Source: Gonapodya sp. JEL0774 (lineage: Eukaryota; Monoblepharomycota; Monoblepharidomycetes; Monoblepharidales; Gonapodyaceae). From it: a stretch of 64,000 nucleotides of DNA. Where the stretch lies: contig JADIIX010000046.1 in NCBI GenBank assembly GCA_027604505.1, positions 1 through 64,000 on the forward strand, read 5' to 3'. The position numbers were made by a program, and so were the translations under genes. The notes beneath the pieces are model-generated. The model had not been told where the DNA came from, did no database searches, and was given only the letters and a program-made list of their open reading frames with translations. Each line of letters begins with the position of its first letter. Position 1 is the stretch's first letter. Shown one piece after another: positions 37,725-50,562 of the stretch.

Positions 37725-39454
37725 ATGTCGCGTGGTCGCATCGACAGCGAAAGCTTCGACATCGATCGCTACGACAGTGCGAGATTGGGGAGTGCAGGGT
37801 TGGGGAGCCCAGTCTCATACATCAGCAGCCAATTAAGCGATTTCGATAGCAGGCGGATCGATAACTATGAGGGTGGCTTTGACAGTGGTCGGATTGGTAG
37901 CAGTCGAACTGGGGACAGTGGCAGGTTCGAAAGAGGCAGCAACAGTGATTCATGGCAATACGTCAAGAGCAACATGAAAACCAACACTCAAAAAGACCTT
38001 CCCGACCTACCACCATCAGACTCTGTTGTGTCCTGGTCTACGCGGAGGCATCTTGCGTATCCTATGGACGCGGATGCCACCTCGCAAGAATCAAAGCCAA
38101 GGTTTTGGAAGAAACGAAACGTCATAATCACCATATGCCTGTTGGCAATCACTGCAATCGCTATCGGAGTTGGTGTTGGAGTGTCGAAGCGAAATGCCGG
38201 TTCAGACGTGGAGAACAACCTGAACCAGGGACAAGGAGCCGTGGTGCAAGCTGCTTCGGACTCGGCGACAACGGTTTCCAAGACAGTCGCCCCGAACTTG
38301 CCCAGGACCTCTTCGGCAGGGAACTCAAGATCGTCTGCGTCCGGGGTCGGCACCCCATTGGTTCAGACCGGTGCGGAGACAAACACCGCGGGCACCACCA
38401 CGCGAAGCCAGGGCGGACCCACATCCACACTCCAAATAGTTTCAACTCCGACGATCGCGATAAGTGAGAACTCCATCCAGATATTTGTCGTCTGTATTGC
38501 CTTGCCTTCCTTAATCCGGTGCCATCTCCGCATCAGCACCTACCGCCCCACTTCCACCAAATCAGGTTACCCCTGCTCTCTCATCCGCTGCGCCATCTTC
38601 TCCACCATCAAGAGCATCAACTCCCCCATCTCCACCACCTCGAACTTCCCAAACGCCAACGGTCCCACCTGCCCCTCCCCCGAATCCACCGCCAACGCCA
38701 CCCCCTCAAGCACCTCCACCGGCACCACCCCCTCCGTCTGGAGGAGGTCTCACAACCTCTTCTGGCGTTAAGGTGAGCACTTTTTCTGTGCCAAAGTGTT
38801 CTCAGGAGCACACTCCAATGCCAAACCTCACCGACATCTTCACAATAGGGCACTTTCTGGGCAGAGCACTCTGATCCCGGTGGATGCCAGCTCCCCACTG
38901 CCTCTTACTCAGGTGCGCTTACCGGTGCCATAGCACTCGGTCAGGAGACTGCCCTCGGCGCCTTGATCTACCGGCCCCCGTATTGCGGCCAAGTGTTCCA
39001 GATTTCCTGCCCAGGTGGAAGGACAATCAACGCCGTCGTGGCAAGTACGTGCAACTTGGGTTCACCATCTTGCGGTATCGATATGGTCCGCAGCACATGG
39101 GACGCAGCAACCGGATCCGCCTCCCCGGGTGTGACATCGTGCACAGTCTCGCTCACCTCCATCAACCCAATCGCAGACTCGGCTGGACCTGTCTGCTACC
39201 AGCGTCCCACATCAGAGTTTGACAATAACTATTTCAAGATCCTGGGTGTGCTGAACACCAACGGTCGGATGGTTGCGTCCGCGTCGATCGGTGGTGTAGC
39301 GGGATCAATCTCCTCTGGCGACTGGTTTTCATTCCAATCAGGTGGTGGTGGATTCTCTGCCTCTTCTTCGGTCACATTTGTGTATGCAGATGGGTCTTCG
39401 AGCTCGTTCCTGGTTTCGGAATGCAGGAGACCCAGCGGCGTCCAGATCTTTTGA
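37725..39454 (+). CDS. Type II membrane-anchored expansin-like (double-psi barrel) protein
   Basis: Three exons join in phase (37725..38463, 38537..38772, 38849..39454), giving 526 residues. The N-terminal 130 residues are Ser/Asp/Arg-rich and should be cytosolic. One transmembrane helix (NVIITICLLAITAIAIGVGVG), preceded by KPRFWKKR, gives a type II topology. A Thr/Ser-rich stem and a proline-rich spacer of about 70 residues follow. The outer domain starts GTFWAEHSDPGGCQLPTAS and shows YRPPYCGQVFQISC and paired Cys, like the RlpA/barwin double-psi barrel of expansins. A second part with GSISSGDWFSFQSGG and FVYADGSSSSF may be the expansin-type carbohydrate-binding half. Probable cell-surface, wall-contacting protein; activity is not shown by sequence. 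Confidence 0.7.
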
Positions 39455-40102
39455 GGGTGAATGTTCGTAGAGGACTTGACAAGAGACTCGATTGGATCCT
39501 GTGGTCTTGAGAGAGATAATTAATTTATTGGCGCTTTTGCTCGGACAAAACTCTGGTGATGTCTGTTGCTGATCAGAAACACAACAAGAAGGAATTGACG
39601 TGACGCCATAGATGATGAATCACGCTCACACAAAGCTGTCGCTGGTATCGATAGCCAACTATTTATTGCGTTCAAATACATCTCATCTCACGGATACCTT
39701 TCAAGGTCGAGACCATTTTAAAGATCCCAATCGCATTCTGTATGTACCTATGCCCATTGAATTCAAGGCACACAACAAGAAAAATGAAATAAAAACGAAA
39801 CAAAACGGAATCCATATTCAAATGTAAATCAGTTCGGGATCCTTGCGAAAGCTCAAGCGTCCTAAGAGTCCAAACTCCCTCCCTTCCCCGGCATAAGTCC
39901 AAAGAATACAGCGTCGTATTCACAATCTTCCCAAGCGAGACACTTCCTCATTCACTCAAGTCTCGCATCCAAAGTTGAGGTTTATTCCACCATACCCGTG
40001 CAAGATCACCCACCGCCGATGTGGTTTTATATCGATGTCGCTTATTTCGATATCGGTCATATCGATGTGGTTCATATCCGCCTCACTGAAGCCCCACCAC
40101 TC
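39455..40102. other. Convergent 3' flanks, no gene seen
   Basis: About 650 bp between the 3' ends of two convergent genes. AT-rich, with a 15-bp tandem repeat near the right end (listed separately). Short ORFs are not supported. Confidence 0.4.
40018..40078. repeat. 15-bp tandem repeat, four units
   Basis: Four imperfect units of about 15 bp, each close to GATGTGGTTCATATC, end to end just outside the 3' end of the membrane-protein gene. In one frame the units read as five-residue repeats (YIDVA, YFDIG, HIDVV), but no gene is supported there. Confidence 0.6.
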
Positions 40103-42271
40103 TCACCACCCCGCCTCTTCCACTTCATCCACCAACTCTCGCGGCACCGACACTGCACTCCGGCCCGGTGCACCGGTCAACCCCGAACGAACTCCCGTGC
40201 CGTCGATCCACGACGAGATCAATTCCCACGGTTCGGCATCGAGACTCGAAGTGGGCGTTTGGGGGCGTGAAGACGAGGATGCGGGTAGAGGTGCAAGCTC
40301 AGAGACGGGAATGGCGGTGGGCGCGATGGTGACAGATGGGGTTTGAAGAGGGTCTTGTGGAGCGGGTAGTGGATGGGTAGCTGGTGGGGCGATAGGTGTG
40401 AAAAGCACCGTGGGAGGGGGAGTTTTGACCGGATTTGGGGGCATGGTCGTCTTGTTGTCCATCCCGACTGGACCACCCCCGCCACTCCCGCTCCCCTCTT
40501 CGGCTACAGTCCGAACAACCTCCCCATCAGTTGTGACATCCGCTGTCTTCACTTTCCTCGCCACAGACGATGCCCTCATTTCGATCCACTCCTCATCTCC
40601 ATCCGTCCCTGCCGCCGCACTGGTCCCCTTGCCCCTCTCCCTTTCCCTGTCCCCCACACTCTCCACCACTTCCCGCCTCTCAGCTCTTCGAGCTTCTCTG
40701 CCCACACCAAACCCGTCCACCATGACTGTCCCGACACCGCACTGTGCCACAGCACACCCGAGGGCGCCTGCAAATGCCCCAGATCGCACCATGAGGGCGA
40801 ACGGGAGGGCGAAGGCGAGGAGCAGGGATGGATTGGTGGGGTGGAGGTAGGGGGGAGGTGGGTGCGGGTTGCGGGGGAGGCGGGAGAGGTATCTTTGTGG
40901 CGGGGTTGTAGTGGTCAGTGGACGAGCGAGGGTTTCGCAGGGGTGAGGTGAAGCGAGGATGAAGATATGAGGAAATGTTTCGGGAGGGGTGTTTGATTTT
41001 AAGGCAAAGAGTCCCTTTAAGGTTTTGTGACAGCTCAACGGGCTCTTCCGATCACAGCATTTGATACCGCTCACGGAAATACCACCGACACTCATCACCA
41101 CCCGCACCACACGTGCCCCGTTGCCGGTGGCTACGCGCTTCTAGGCATCTCAACTCACGGTTCACATATCTCCCTGACCATGACCGCAGCCCCGTCGAGC
41201 GTGACAAATACCTTGATAGTTGTTTGGGGGTCCACGCACACGAGTGCAACCAGTGCGACTGAGAGGACTGTTCCGGGAGTGGCGCCAGCGTTGAAGTATA
41301 GAAAGAGTGCGAGGGAGGTAGGGTAGACAAGACGACCGAGGACGGGAACGTTTGACAGGAGGAAGAGGAGGAGGTGTAATGTAAGGCGGCGCGATTGCCG
41401 GCGGAGGTAGGAGAGGATTTGGCGGACGGGGGCGCGCGAGGGAGGGACATTGCGGAGAGTAGAGGGGTGGGGGTAGAGGGGGGCGTAGGTGGGGTTGAGT
41501 GGGATACCCGAGGTGTTGGTGGTGGGGACAAAGGGAAGGCCACTTGGTGGGGGAGAAGGAAGGTTTGTTCTTAGTTGATAGTTTAAACGCAAAAAAGAGA
41601 CAGATGTTGGAATCTAGAATGATAGTTACGTGAAAAAGAGGTCGTCGAGGTGGCTCGAGTAGAGATAGCGGACCTTCATCGTCATTCCCACAGCAAATGA
41701 GGGCAGAAAATGAGCATTAACTCGAACACCTTCACTCTCCATTAACAGAGAAAGCAGCAAAACAAATCTTGATTTTAATTAGTTCCGACGGTTGGATGCT
41801 TACCAGAAAAAGAGGTACATCAGGAACCACTGCCGTGACCCACTTCGCAATACGATCGACTGTGTCTGGCAGTCCGGTCCACCCCACAGACCAGGCCACG
41901 GACCATGCAAGAAGCTTTGCGGGTGCGAGTACTACTAGCCAGCATGCAGCTGAGACCGCTGAATAACCGATAGCCAGAATGATCAGGGAGCAAAGGACTC
42001 GATGTCGCAACTCGGCAACAGTGATCCCAGATGCTGCAGCGACAAAGGCCAGCGAGATGCCTCGTACAGAAGAAGATGAGACCGACTTTCGCGTCAAAAC
42101 GTGCTGTTCTTGGGCCTCCACCGAGTCGCGGTGTCGCTCTCCCAACGTCGGCCCAACCCAGCTGTGGAATATCGACCCCTCCGAGTCCGTGCGAACGAGC
42201 TTAAAAATGCGCAATAGAATTCCCTGCTCGCTCTCAAGAAATTCCGGAATAAACGTGGATTCACTCGACAT
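40103..42271 (-). CDS. Polytopic membrane protein, possibly EI24/RRT8-like
   Basis: Four exons join in phase: 41804..42271, 41630..41736, 41159..41569 and 40103..41033, giving 638 residues. Hydrophobic segments include CSLIILAIGYSAVSAACWLV, LAPAKLLAWSVAWSVG, LHLLLFLLSNVPVLGRLV, YPTSLALFLYFNAG, VLSVALVALVCV and, after a Pro-rich loop, LLLAFALPFALMV. Helices around a PVLGR-type turn resemble the EI24 domain of fungal outer-spore-wall proteins such as Rrt8, but this is a weak pattern match. The C-terminal 200 residues are low-complexity and probably cytosolic. The last intron (125 nt, acceptor TTGAG) is the least certain joint. Confidence 0.55.
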
Positions 42272-42757
42272 GTCGTTTAGTTTATCGACGGCTGCAGGGG
42301 GGAAGGATCACACGGACTGACGGGGATAAGCTGGTCAGGCCCGGCCACAGAGCCCCGGACTTACGTCAAACAAATGCGAGCTTTTGAGCTTTCGAATATT
42401 TTTCTTCGTTTCAAGAACGGAAATCTGAAATAGTCTATGGACAACACTGCGGAGTTTGCGCTACTTACTTCCCTAGCAACGGTAAGTAATCGCCCTGAAC
42501 AGAAAAGCTGATACTAACTCGCCACAAGAGGTCACAAAATTGAGTGAGATGTGTGTGCAACCACAACATCCGCGATTCGGGTCATAAGGTATTGTATTGC
42601 TATAATGTCACAAATGCGTCGAGGGTTACACAATATTGCACAATGGAAGTCACGTAATCTCAATCCATCCGCGACTTGATAATGCCCCAATGGGAAAAGA
42701 AAGCACCGCTGTCGACCCACGCACACCAGCAATCCACATCCATCAATTGGTCCGATC
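42272..42757. other. Intergenic, no gene seen
   Basis: About 490 bp between the 3' end of NUP98-NUP96 and the start of the next minus-strand gene. Should hold the promoter of the membrane-protein gene. Nothing specific is seen. Confidence 0.4.
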
Positions 42758-45700
42758 TCACATCGCAAAACCATCCCCAATCAAGACGAGCGCCGCCATC
42801 CGTTCCTCCTCCTTTGTCGTAGTCAGTTCGCACAACGATTCGGCCTGAAAAGTGCAAGCACAAGAAGAGAGGAGCGTACGTGGGATGGGATGATTTCTTC
42901 TGACTCCGCAATCCCCCCTTGCCCGTTGGCGGGCTTTCCCAATTCTACTCACCTTCCCTTCCCTCTCCGCCCGCGTTGCCGCAATCCTCGCCGACATGAT
43001 CTTCCACATCACCTTTCGCCGAAGTTCCGCAGCTCGAATCTCTTCCTGCGTGGATCCCAACTTGACGTTTCCCCGCCCACCATTCACCGCCTCAATTTCC
43101 AGACGCTGCTTCAGGGCACCCAAATCGGGCAGCGAGCTGGAGACAGTGCCTGTGCCAGAACCGGATCCCGACGCACCCGTACCAGGCTCCAAAGCCGCAA
43201 TGTATTCCAGAAGGAGAGAACCTCCTTCGGGCCACGACGTCACGACGCTCGTATCTGCAAATCGAGACAGAAGCGATTTCAAGGATGCATGTTGTCCTGT
43301 GCACGCGAGCACGAACAGAAAGTGCGTGGTGAGATAGTAGCCGCACGAGAAAAAGTTCAACAAACACGATCATCAACAAACCGTTCAAAATGAGCTCCGG
43401 CGCCAGATTGCCGACAATGAGCGCGTGCGCGTCGTTCCACTTTCGAGCGTCGATGAGGTGGGCAACTTGCCTTCGAATGTCACCCATGTAGCCCGCTCGA
43501 AGCGCCTGCGAAAAATTCAACCACCGCCATCAAACAAAAGCTCAAACGGCGACCGAAAAAAACCCCTCAAAAAACCTCGTTTAAGTACCTTCGCCTCGTG
43601 AATCCATGTCTCTGGTATCTTCAGCGTCTCCGTGAGGAACGTCCACCTTTTTGTTGCTACAGAGTGGGAGGACCCAGCTACCGGCTCGATGCTCACCACG
43701 TCGAGCATGTCTTCGTCGTTTGGTACCAACCACTCCAGGCTGCCGAAGTGATCTGCCTGCGCTCCGCTCACGTGGTCAAAGGGTAGATGAGTGTTGAGGA
43801 GATATCGGATCGCAGATTCTCGACTGGTCGCGGGGGACAGGCGCAAAAAACAACCGACATTGTGGTTATGCATAACGAAAACGTACTACTGTACCTGAGC
43901 GGAGAGCACTCTCACCTTTCGGGCCTCCCCAAAAATGAACACGCGAATATAGCCCAATGCCACAATCCAATCGCTTCCAACTGGAAAACCATCCCCATAG
44001 TCAATCGATCCGCCGCCTCGACCGCGACATCCTGGCTGTTCCACTCGGTTTCCATCTCGGGACTGTCGTCGCCGTTGTGATCCGTACGAGCTCCCGCGAA
44101 TGTGCCAACTGGAGGATTCCGTGATGACATCACAGAATGGAGAAGCCAAGGCACTCGGCAGTCAAGTGCACGGGGGGACGCGTTCAGAGGGTTGAGCGCT
44201 CTCTCAAGAGGATACGAGGGGTCGGCATACAATCGAAGCATATGGTAGAGAATGTCCTTCCTGTCCAACAACTCGGAACTCCTTCGTCGACTCCCGTTCC
44301 TTGACGAGAGCTCAAGGTAGCTGGGTCGAGGATCGGCCACACCTTGGATTTGCGAGCGGGCAATGTCATATGCTTCCAACGCTTCTGCAACTGTCGCTCC
44401 TCCGCCCTTTCCGTACCACAGAAACAAACCAAATGTACGTTTCCAATCGGTCACCTCACTCAAAATGTTCGTGGAGGCAACGTTGCCACTTGCAAGCTGC
44501 CAAACGCGCATATAATCCTTGGAAAGTAAATCTTGACCCTGATTTGTGGTCCATTTTTGAAGCTGTGCTTCCACAGCACTCATCGTCTGGACACTCAGCT
44601 GGCCACTTCCTGGAATTCCATGCCCAGAAGCGCCGTCTTGCCGGTTGGCAAGTGCAGACGTCGCTCGCGGGCTTACCAGAGGCCCGACACCACTTCCGCC
44701 CATTTGGCTGACAATAGTGGCAAGTCGAAGATCCCTATTGCGCACAAGCTGCTGACATGCTCGAGCGACCTGTCGGCCCGTGAGAAGGGCAAACACCGTC
44801 TTGATGCCAGAGTTCCTGTCCGCTTTCACGGTATCGACTGAGTTCTCCATGTCCTTCCGTACTGCTTCTTTGAGCCAAGCAGTGATGGCCTCCTTTCGCC
44901 AGCGCTGTGCAATGAGGCTTTTTTGCTCCTCACTGAGTTGGACATCACCTGGTAAATCACTTGTGACGCCTGGAATGTCAAGCGGATCCCAAAGAGCGGA
45001 TGACAGGTTCCACACGAGTCTCTCAGCTGCATCGTACAAAGACCCTTCTTGGCCCACTTCCTCGCAAAAGCTAGCAAACTTTATATCGGCATTGACAGAG
45101 ATTGAAGGGGCGCCATCCAAGAAGCCGTTGTGAACGCGGTGGATGTCAGCATTCTTGAGTAGCACCTTCATCGTCCCGACGTGCTGCTCTCGCGGTTTCG
45201 GCAGGTTGCGCTTATCTGTTGTTCCGAAAATGTCGTGTTGGAAAAGAACCACAGTCGAGCAATCATATTTCTGATCGCGCGGTTCAGAAATTGCCTTTCC
45301 TCTGCCCAAGAAGATTCCGCCGGGTCCCCAACCAACGCGAAAACTGCGTCCCAAGGAGAGACCAGAGTCGACAAACTGAGCTTCAGATCCGGAAGGAGAA
45401 TTCAGGACATGGGAGAAGCGTATGCGAGGCACCACCCCGAGATGTCGCAAGGGCGGTTGAGAACGTGGAAGCAAATCCTACGTGCGGGTAGTCAAGAAAA
45501 ATGGACAAACTGGTTATTATTCGTTAAAGCATGAACAGCAAACTCTTCTAAACTACATCGAAGGCCGTCACAGCAAACTAAACTATGTTGCGCAGAACCC
45601 TCACCTCATCAAAGAACAGCTGTGGTGCCCTGACAACCTGTTTTCCTTTCTCGGCAGCGATCGTGGTTTCGTCCATCTGTTCGTCCTCGTCACGGTCAAA

Positions 45701-48700
45701 TTCCTCTTCAACTTGTTGGGCGTCCTCCTCATACTCTTGAAAGTCTTCCGGCTCCAATCTGTGTCCGACCGACGCCCTTATATCCGGGACGACCTGTGCT
45801 GAAGGCTGCACTCTACCGGCGCGCGGCGCCTCCACGGTGTCGGGCACCCTGGATCTGCGTTGGTTGACATCAGATGAGCCTGCCCGCCCGAAATGGATGC
45901 TAGCTTTTGCGGCTTGTACATTTCGTGCAATTTCCGGTGATGCGTCCGCAAGTCCTGAAGCCATGTGGGCTTGGCCCATCGTTCTTCCAGCGGCAACGCC
46001 AGAGTCACTGGCAAACAAGGGCTGGGGAACAATTTCGCTGTCGTCCTCAAAGAACGAGCTTTGCCGCCGCGAAAAGTTCCCTTCTTCAAAATCCTGCTCA
46101 ATGTCCTCTTCCCCTTCCTCTTGATCTTCCACTCCTTCATCCAAGACTTCCGTTATGAGGTCAATCTCTCGAACAATGCGCCTCCCTTCCATAAACGCAA
46201 ACGAGTTTTCAATAAAAGTGGCGTCCATTTCTTCCACATCATCATCTGAACCTGCTATCAGAGGTCGGACGAGGGTCTTACCATCTCTTGTTGGCCCCCC
46301 AGTCGAGGCTACTGGTTGATTGTTCGCTGTCGAGGTGGCTGGTTTGACGCTTCCACGAGTCCCACCACCCGCCACTGGATACTCTTTTTCGTCGTCGTCG
46401 TCCAACAACCCATACCGCGAAAAGTGAGCTACTTTAAAAGTCCATGTGCCGGTCGCGAGTACGTAGCTCACAAAGTCAGTCTCCGGTTTTGCCCTGAGTT
46501 TCCTGACAAAAGCGTCCGCCAAAGGGCCATCCACTTTAACATCCTTGCGAGTGTTGGGGTCTCTTGGCCAGCAACCTTCGAGTGAAATCTCGGCATTCAC
46601 GTTCAGCCCTTCCCCTCGAGGGTCTGCGGAATCGTCATCTGGATACACAGTAAGCTCTTTCGGAGTGAAAGTAACGATAGTGCCAGGAATATCACGGATC
46701 CTCCGCTTATTGCCCTTCGCCGCCTTCATTAGGTCTACTGGCTTGAGAAACTTCACCTTGCCGAAACCTTTCGCTGTGACCACGAAGTCCTTGACATGTG
46801 TCAGCTCCTCGTCACTCATCCTCATGATTTCGTCCATTGGAGGAGAGGTCGAGTAGTCCGAAGGATCTGGAACTGCTTTCCGAGTAGGCGGCGGAGACAA
46901 AGAAGATGGGTTATTTGATGTTACTCGAGTCTGATCGGAATATGTTGGTGGTGTCGAAACATTGTCTGCCCTTCCTGGCGCTCCATTCACAGAATCTTTG
47001 CCTTTGTTACGTTCGTCTTGCGCAGCAGGAATCACAAGTTGCCCTGATCCGGCGGAAAAGCCAGGTCTTCCTCCCATGAAGCTCCCATCAGCTGCTTCCG
47101 AACTCCTGACACTCCTCTCCACTTCTTCAACGTCCTCCCAGTCCAACCTCTTCCAGCTCTTCTTCGGTACAAACAACTCTGGTGCAAGCAAATCCGTACC
47201 GTGAGAGTCAGAGCCCCAGGCTGAGCCTCTCTCGCTAGGGGGCACAGCCGGAACTCCACGAAGGGCGAGACGTGTTGCTGCTCGAGGAGTCGTTCGGAAC
47301 TGGGGTACGGGTGCAGGCCGTTTCTTCGACGCAGCAAGAGGAGTAAACGCTGGGGTTTGAGCGGGCGCTGACGCCCCCAACAACGCCGGAACAGCCGGCA
47401 CCGACCCATACGGGTTCTTATCGACCTCAGCCTGAAGACTTCCGACGGGGCCTCCGGCATTGTATCCGAAGGGACCTGAAGCCCCAAAGAGACCACCGGC
47501 CTGCTGTCCAAACGTCGAGTTGGTCCCAAACAAGGACCCGGATCCTGGTTGTGTAGATTGCATGCCGAAACCACTGAACCCGGTGCCTACTGATTGTGCA
47601 AGCGGCTGAGTAGTTAGCGCCGGCGCACCGAATCCTGAACCAGCTCCAAATGAGAACCCGCCCGTGGTCGGTGGCTTTGGTGCTCCAAAGCTGGAGCCGA
47701 AGGCACCGGCAGTGCCGCCAAACAAGCCCCCCGTAGGAGCCGCAGGATTCCCGAATAGTCCCGCCCCAGTGGCTGCCGGTTGAGTCGCTGTTCCGAAAGC
47801 ACCTGCTCCACCAAAGAGTGACCCCGCTGCCTGTGTCGCAGCAGGGGCACCAAAGCCGAATCCTCCTGCAGCTGGCTGCTGAGGAGCACCGAAGCTGAAG
47901 GCCTGCGTGGGGGCGGCAGGAGCTGCGCTAGTCGCGGCACCGAAGCTGAAGCCACCTGTGGTGGGGGCTGGGAGTTGCAGGGACGAGAAAAGAAAGTACA
48001 AGGTCAGTATATCGCAAGCCAAACGAACATGAAGATCACCAGCACAAGCAGCATCGACATCAGACACTCACGTTTAGCACCAAACAATCCTCCAGAGGAA
48101 GTCGCGGGTGCTCCGAATCCGAACGAACTCGTTGGAGCCTGCGTGGTCGCAGCCGCAGCGCCGAACCCGCCAAACGCTGTTGCCTGTGTAGTTGCGGGTT
48201 TCTGCCCAAACAGACTTCCACCAGCCGGTGCGGCTCCGAAACCTCCACCGAATGCGGGGGCCGCAGCGGGCGCGCCAAAGAGGGATGGTGCTGCGGTGCT
48301 CGTGGCGGGAGCTCCAAAGCTGAAGGGAGACGCAGCAGGGGCAGAGGAGGCCGGTGCTGGTAAATTGAGGACGGTTTCAGAAACACGATGACAATCGGAA
48401 ACACCAGAGGTTGCGAAAACCACCTACCTCCAAATCCAAATCCTCCTGTGGCAGGCGCGGAGCCAAACGCTCCTGCTTGCGGCTGGGCTCCAAATGCTCC
48501 TGCTGCCGGCTGCTGCTGTCCAAACCCGAATCCGGTCGCGGCAGGTTGTGCTGGCTGGCCAAACAGGCTCCCACCCGTCGCAGCGGGTTGCCCGAACCCG
48601 AACCCACCTGTCGCAGGTTGGCTAGTCGCGGGGGCGCCAAATGGTGACGCAGCCGCGGGAGCGCCAAAGAGGCCACCTGTGGCGGGCTGGGTGGTGGCGG

Positions 48701-49973
48701 CGCCGAAACCAAAGCCACCGGACGCTGGTTGAGCTGCACCGAAGAGACCGCCGGAAGCGGGAGCGGCACCAGCGGTTTTCCTGCCAAGCTCGTAATCTTT
48801 GAGGCGGAGTTCCTGCATGGGTTGGGAGCAGACGACGGACCATTGTTGGTCGGTGAAAAGTGGTGAGAGTTCCCCTAAGCGTTACTCCGTCCAAACTCAC
48901 CTCTAACGACCATTTTTTGTACGCATCCATAGCGGTTATCGTCTGGAAATTACCCTGCGAAAGAGACGCCGCTGTATCCCTGTCAGCGGTCTGCTGAAAC
49001 TTTGGGTTCCCTGTTCCGTTGTTGGCTGCATCTGATGTCATTCCACCAGCGGCTGCACCAGCGCCGAACCCGAAGCCTTGAGCGGCGGGTTGTGCGGGAG
49101 CACCAAAGGGAGCTGCGCCGCCAAACGAGAAGGCGGGTGCGGTGGTGGCTGGTGGGCGGGCTCCAAAGAGGGAGTTGGTGGGGGCCCCAAAGGCTGAGGG
49201 TGCGGCGGCTAGTCGGACAGTAAATCAAGCGACGTCGTGTATCGTATGGGAGAAAATATCAAGTCAGAGGTTAGAGAATGGTGTCGAACGCGTAACCTAG
49301 TGCACTCGAGTCGGTGCCGCATGGAAGGAGAGAGTCCACTACCTGTCCCGCACTGCGCTCCTGTCCCAAATAATGGTTGAAACATACCTTGGGTGGCTGC
49401 TCCAAATGAGAAAGCTGATGGTGCTTGGGTTGCAGCTGGAGCGCCAAAGAGACCTCCTGTAGGGCGAGGGGCACCGAAGCCACCTGCGCCAAAAGCTGTC
49501 GGTTAGTAAAGATAAAGGTTTTCGGTGGAATCGGAGAAGATTGAAGGCGAATGTCCATTAGCGCTGGAGTTATGCTTTGAACATTCCAGGAACGAAGATA
49601 CTCACTGCTGGCAGCTCCTCCAAAGAGACCCCCAGACTGTTGTGGAGCCTGTGCTGCACCGAAACCACCAAATGCTGATGGCTGACCTGCCGGAGCTCCA
49701 AATGCTGTGTAAGGTACAAAGGGAGGGTGGGTGCGGAGCAGAATTGGAGGGAGCAGGAAAAGAAGGCAGTCCATGCATCAGTAAAATTGAATCACTGGGA
49801 GTTCCTGGAGTTCCAGGCAAACTCTGGTCCAGGCCGCGACACTAGGCGGCCTGGAGGGGTAGGGAGAGGTGAAACTGACCAGTAGGCTGCGCGCCGAAAG
49901 CAGGGGCTGGCTGCTGCGGAGCGCCAAAGAGCGACTGCTGCTGAGGCTGCTGCTGCTGTCCGAAATTAAACAT
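42758..49973 (-). CDS. NUP98: NUP98-NUP96 precursor nucleoporin (NUP145 homologue)
   Basis: Nuclear-pore precursor that cuts itself into an FG nucleoporin and a Y-complex scaffold subunit. From the ATG at 49973 (MFNFGQQQQ), several short exons code FG/GLFG repeats. The GLEBS motif (QTITAMDAYKKWSLE, then after an intron ELRLKDYELGRK) binds Gle2/Rae1. More FG repeats follow to about 47,200. The autoproteolytic domain shows KGFGKVKFLKPVDL, YPDDDSADPRGEGLN and the cleavage site HFS-RYGL (46418..46426). An acidic linker leads to the NUP96 part (SFRVGWGPGG, then the helical solenoid with LPFDHVSG, WLVPNDED, IPETWIHEAK and HALIVGNLAPELILNG), ending at 42758. There are many introns; exact borders in the FG region were not all worked out. 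It is complete, unlike the GLEBS paralogues to its right. Confidence 0.93.
46418..46426 (-). other. NUP98 autoproteolysis site (HF-S)
   Basis: Codons for His-Phe-Ser followed by RYGL and an Asp-rich tail, the consensus at which NUP98 domains cut themselves between Phe and Ser. The catalytic Ser and preceding His are present, so processing should occur. Confidence 0.85.
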
Positions 49974-50562
49974 GATGGTGAGTCTCCCGGGTTTTCAGAG
50001 GAGCCGATTTTGAACGGAGAATGAGCCCGCGAATAATGGGGGCGATGGCGACGACAGAGAACGCCTGTGCTGGATCTCCACTCAAAAACAGCGACGCTGC
50101 CGAATCGACTGGGATAATTGAATGAATGCGGGCGGCGACTGTGACGATTGGGGTCTGGTTTTTGAAGGGAAGAACACACTGAATCCGCGAAAGTGCACAG
50201 GCTCATGGAGCATTCAGTGATCAGCGATTCAGCAGTCAGTACAACAACTCGCCCAAGGAAATATGAAAGAAAATCAAACAAAGTGCGAAGTTTATATAAC
50301 TGGTCATGTCCTAATCCTCTGCCATGAACATAGAACGGGCAGGATCGCAAAGCGAATTGCAGCAGCTTACTAGATTAAAATATTGGCGAATGCATATATA
50401 CACACTAAGTAGTTTGCGTCATAAAATATGTGATGCTCGTGTTGGTTGCTCAACTCCAATTCGTGGTTACCGCGTTATGTACCTCTCTTCGATGACAATA
50501 TCCATTCCCAACGGGCACAAATACATGCCGTAGGTGATTTCCTTAGACTTCACTTCGACAGG
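49974..50562. promoter_or_regulatory. Promoter region of NUP98-NUP96
   Basis: About 590 bp upstream of the nucleoporin start, up to the stop codon of the next minus-strand gene. No gene is supported on either strand. Confidence 0.4.
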
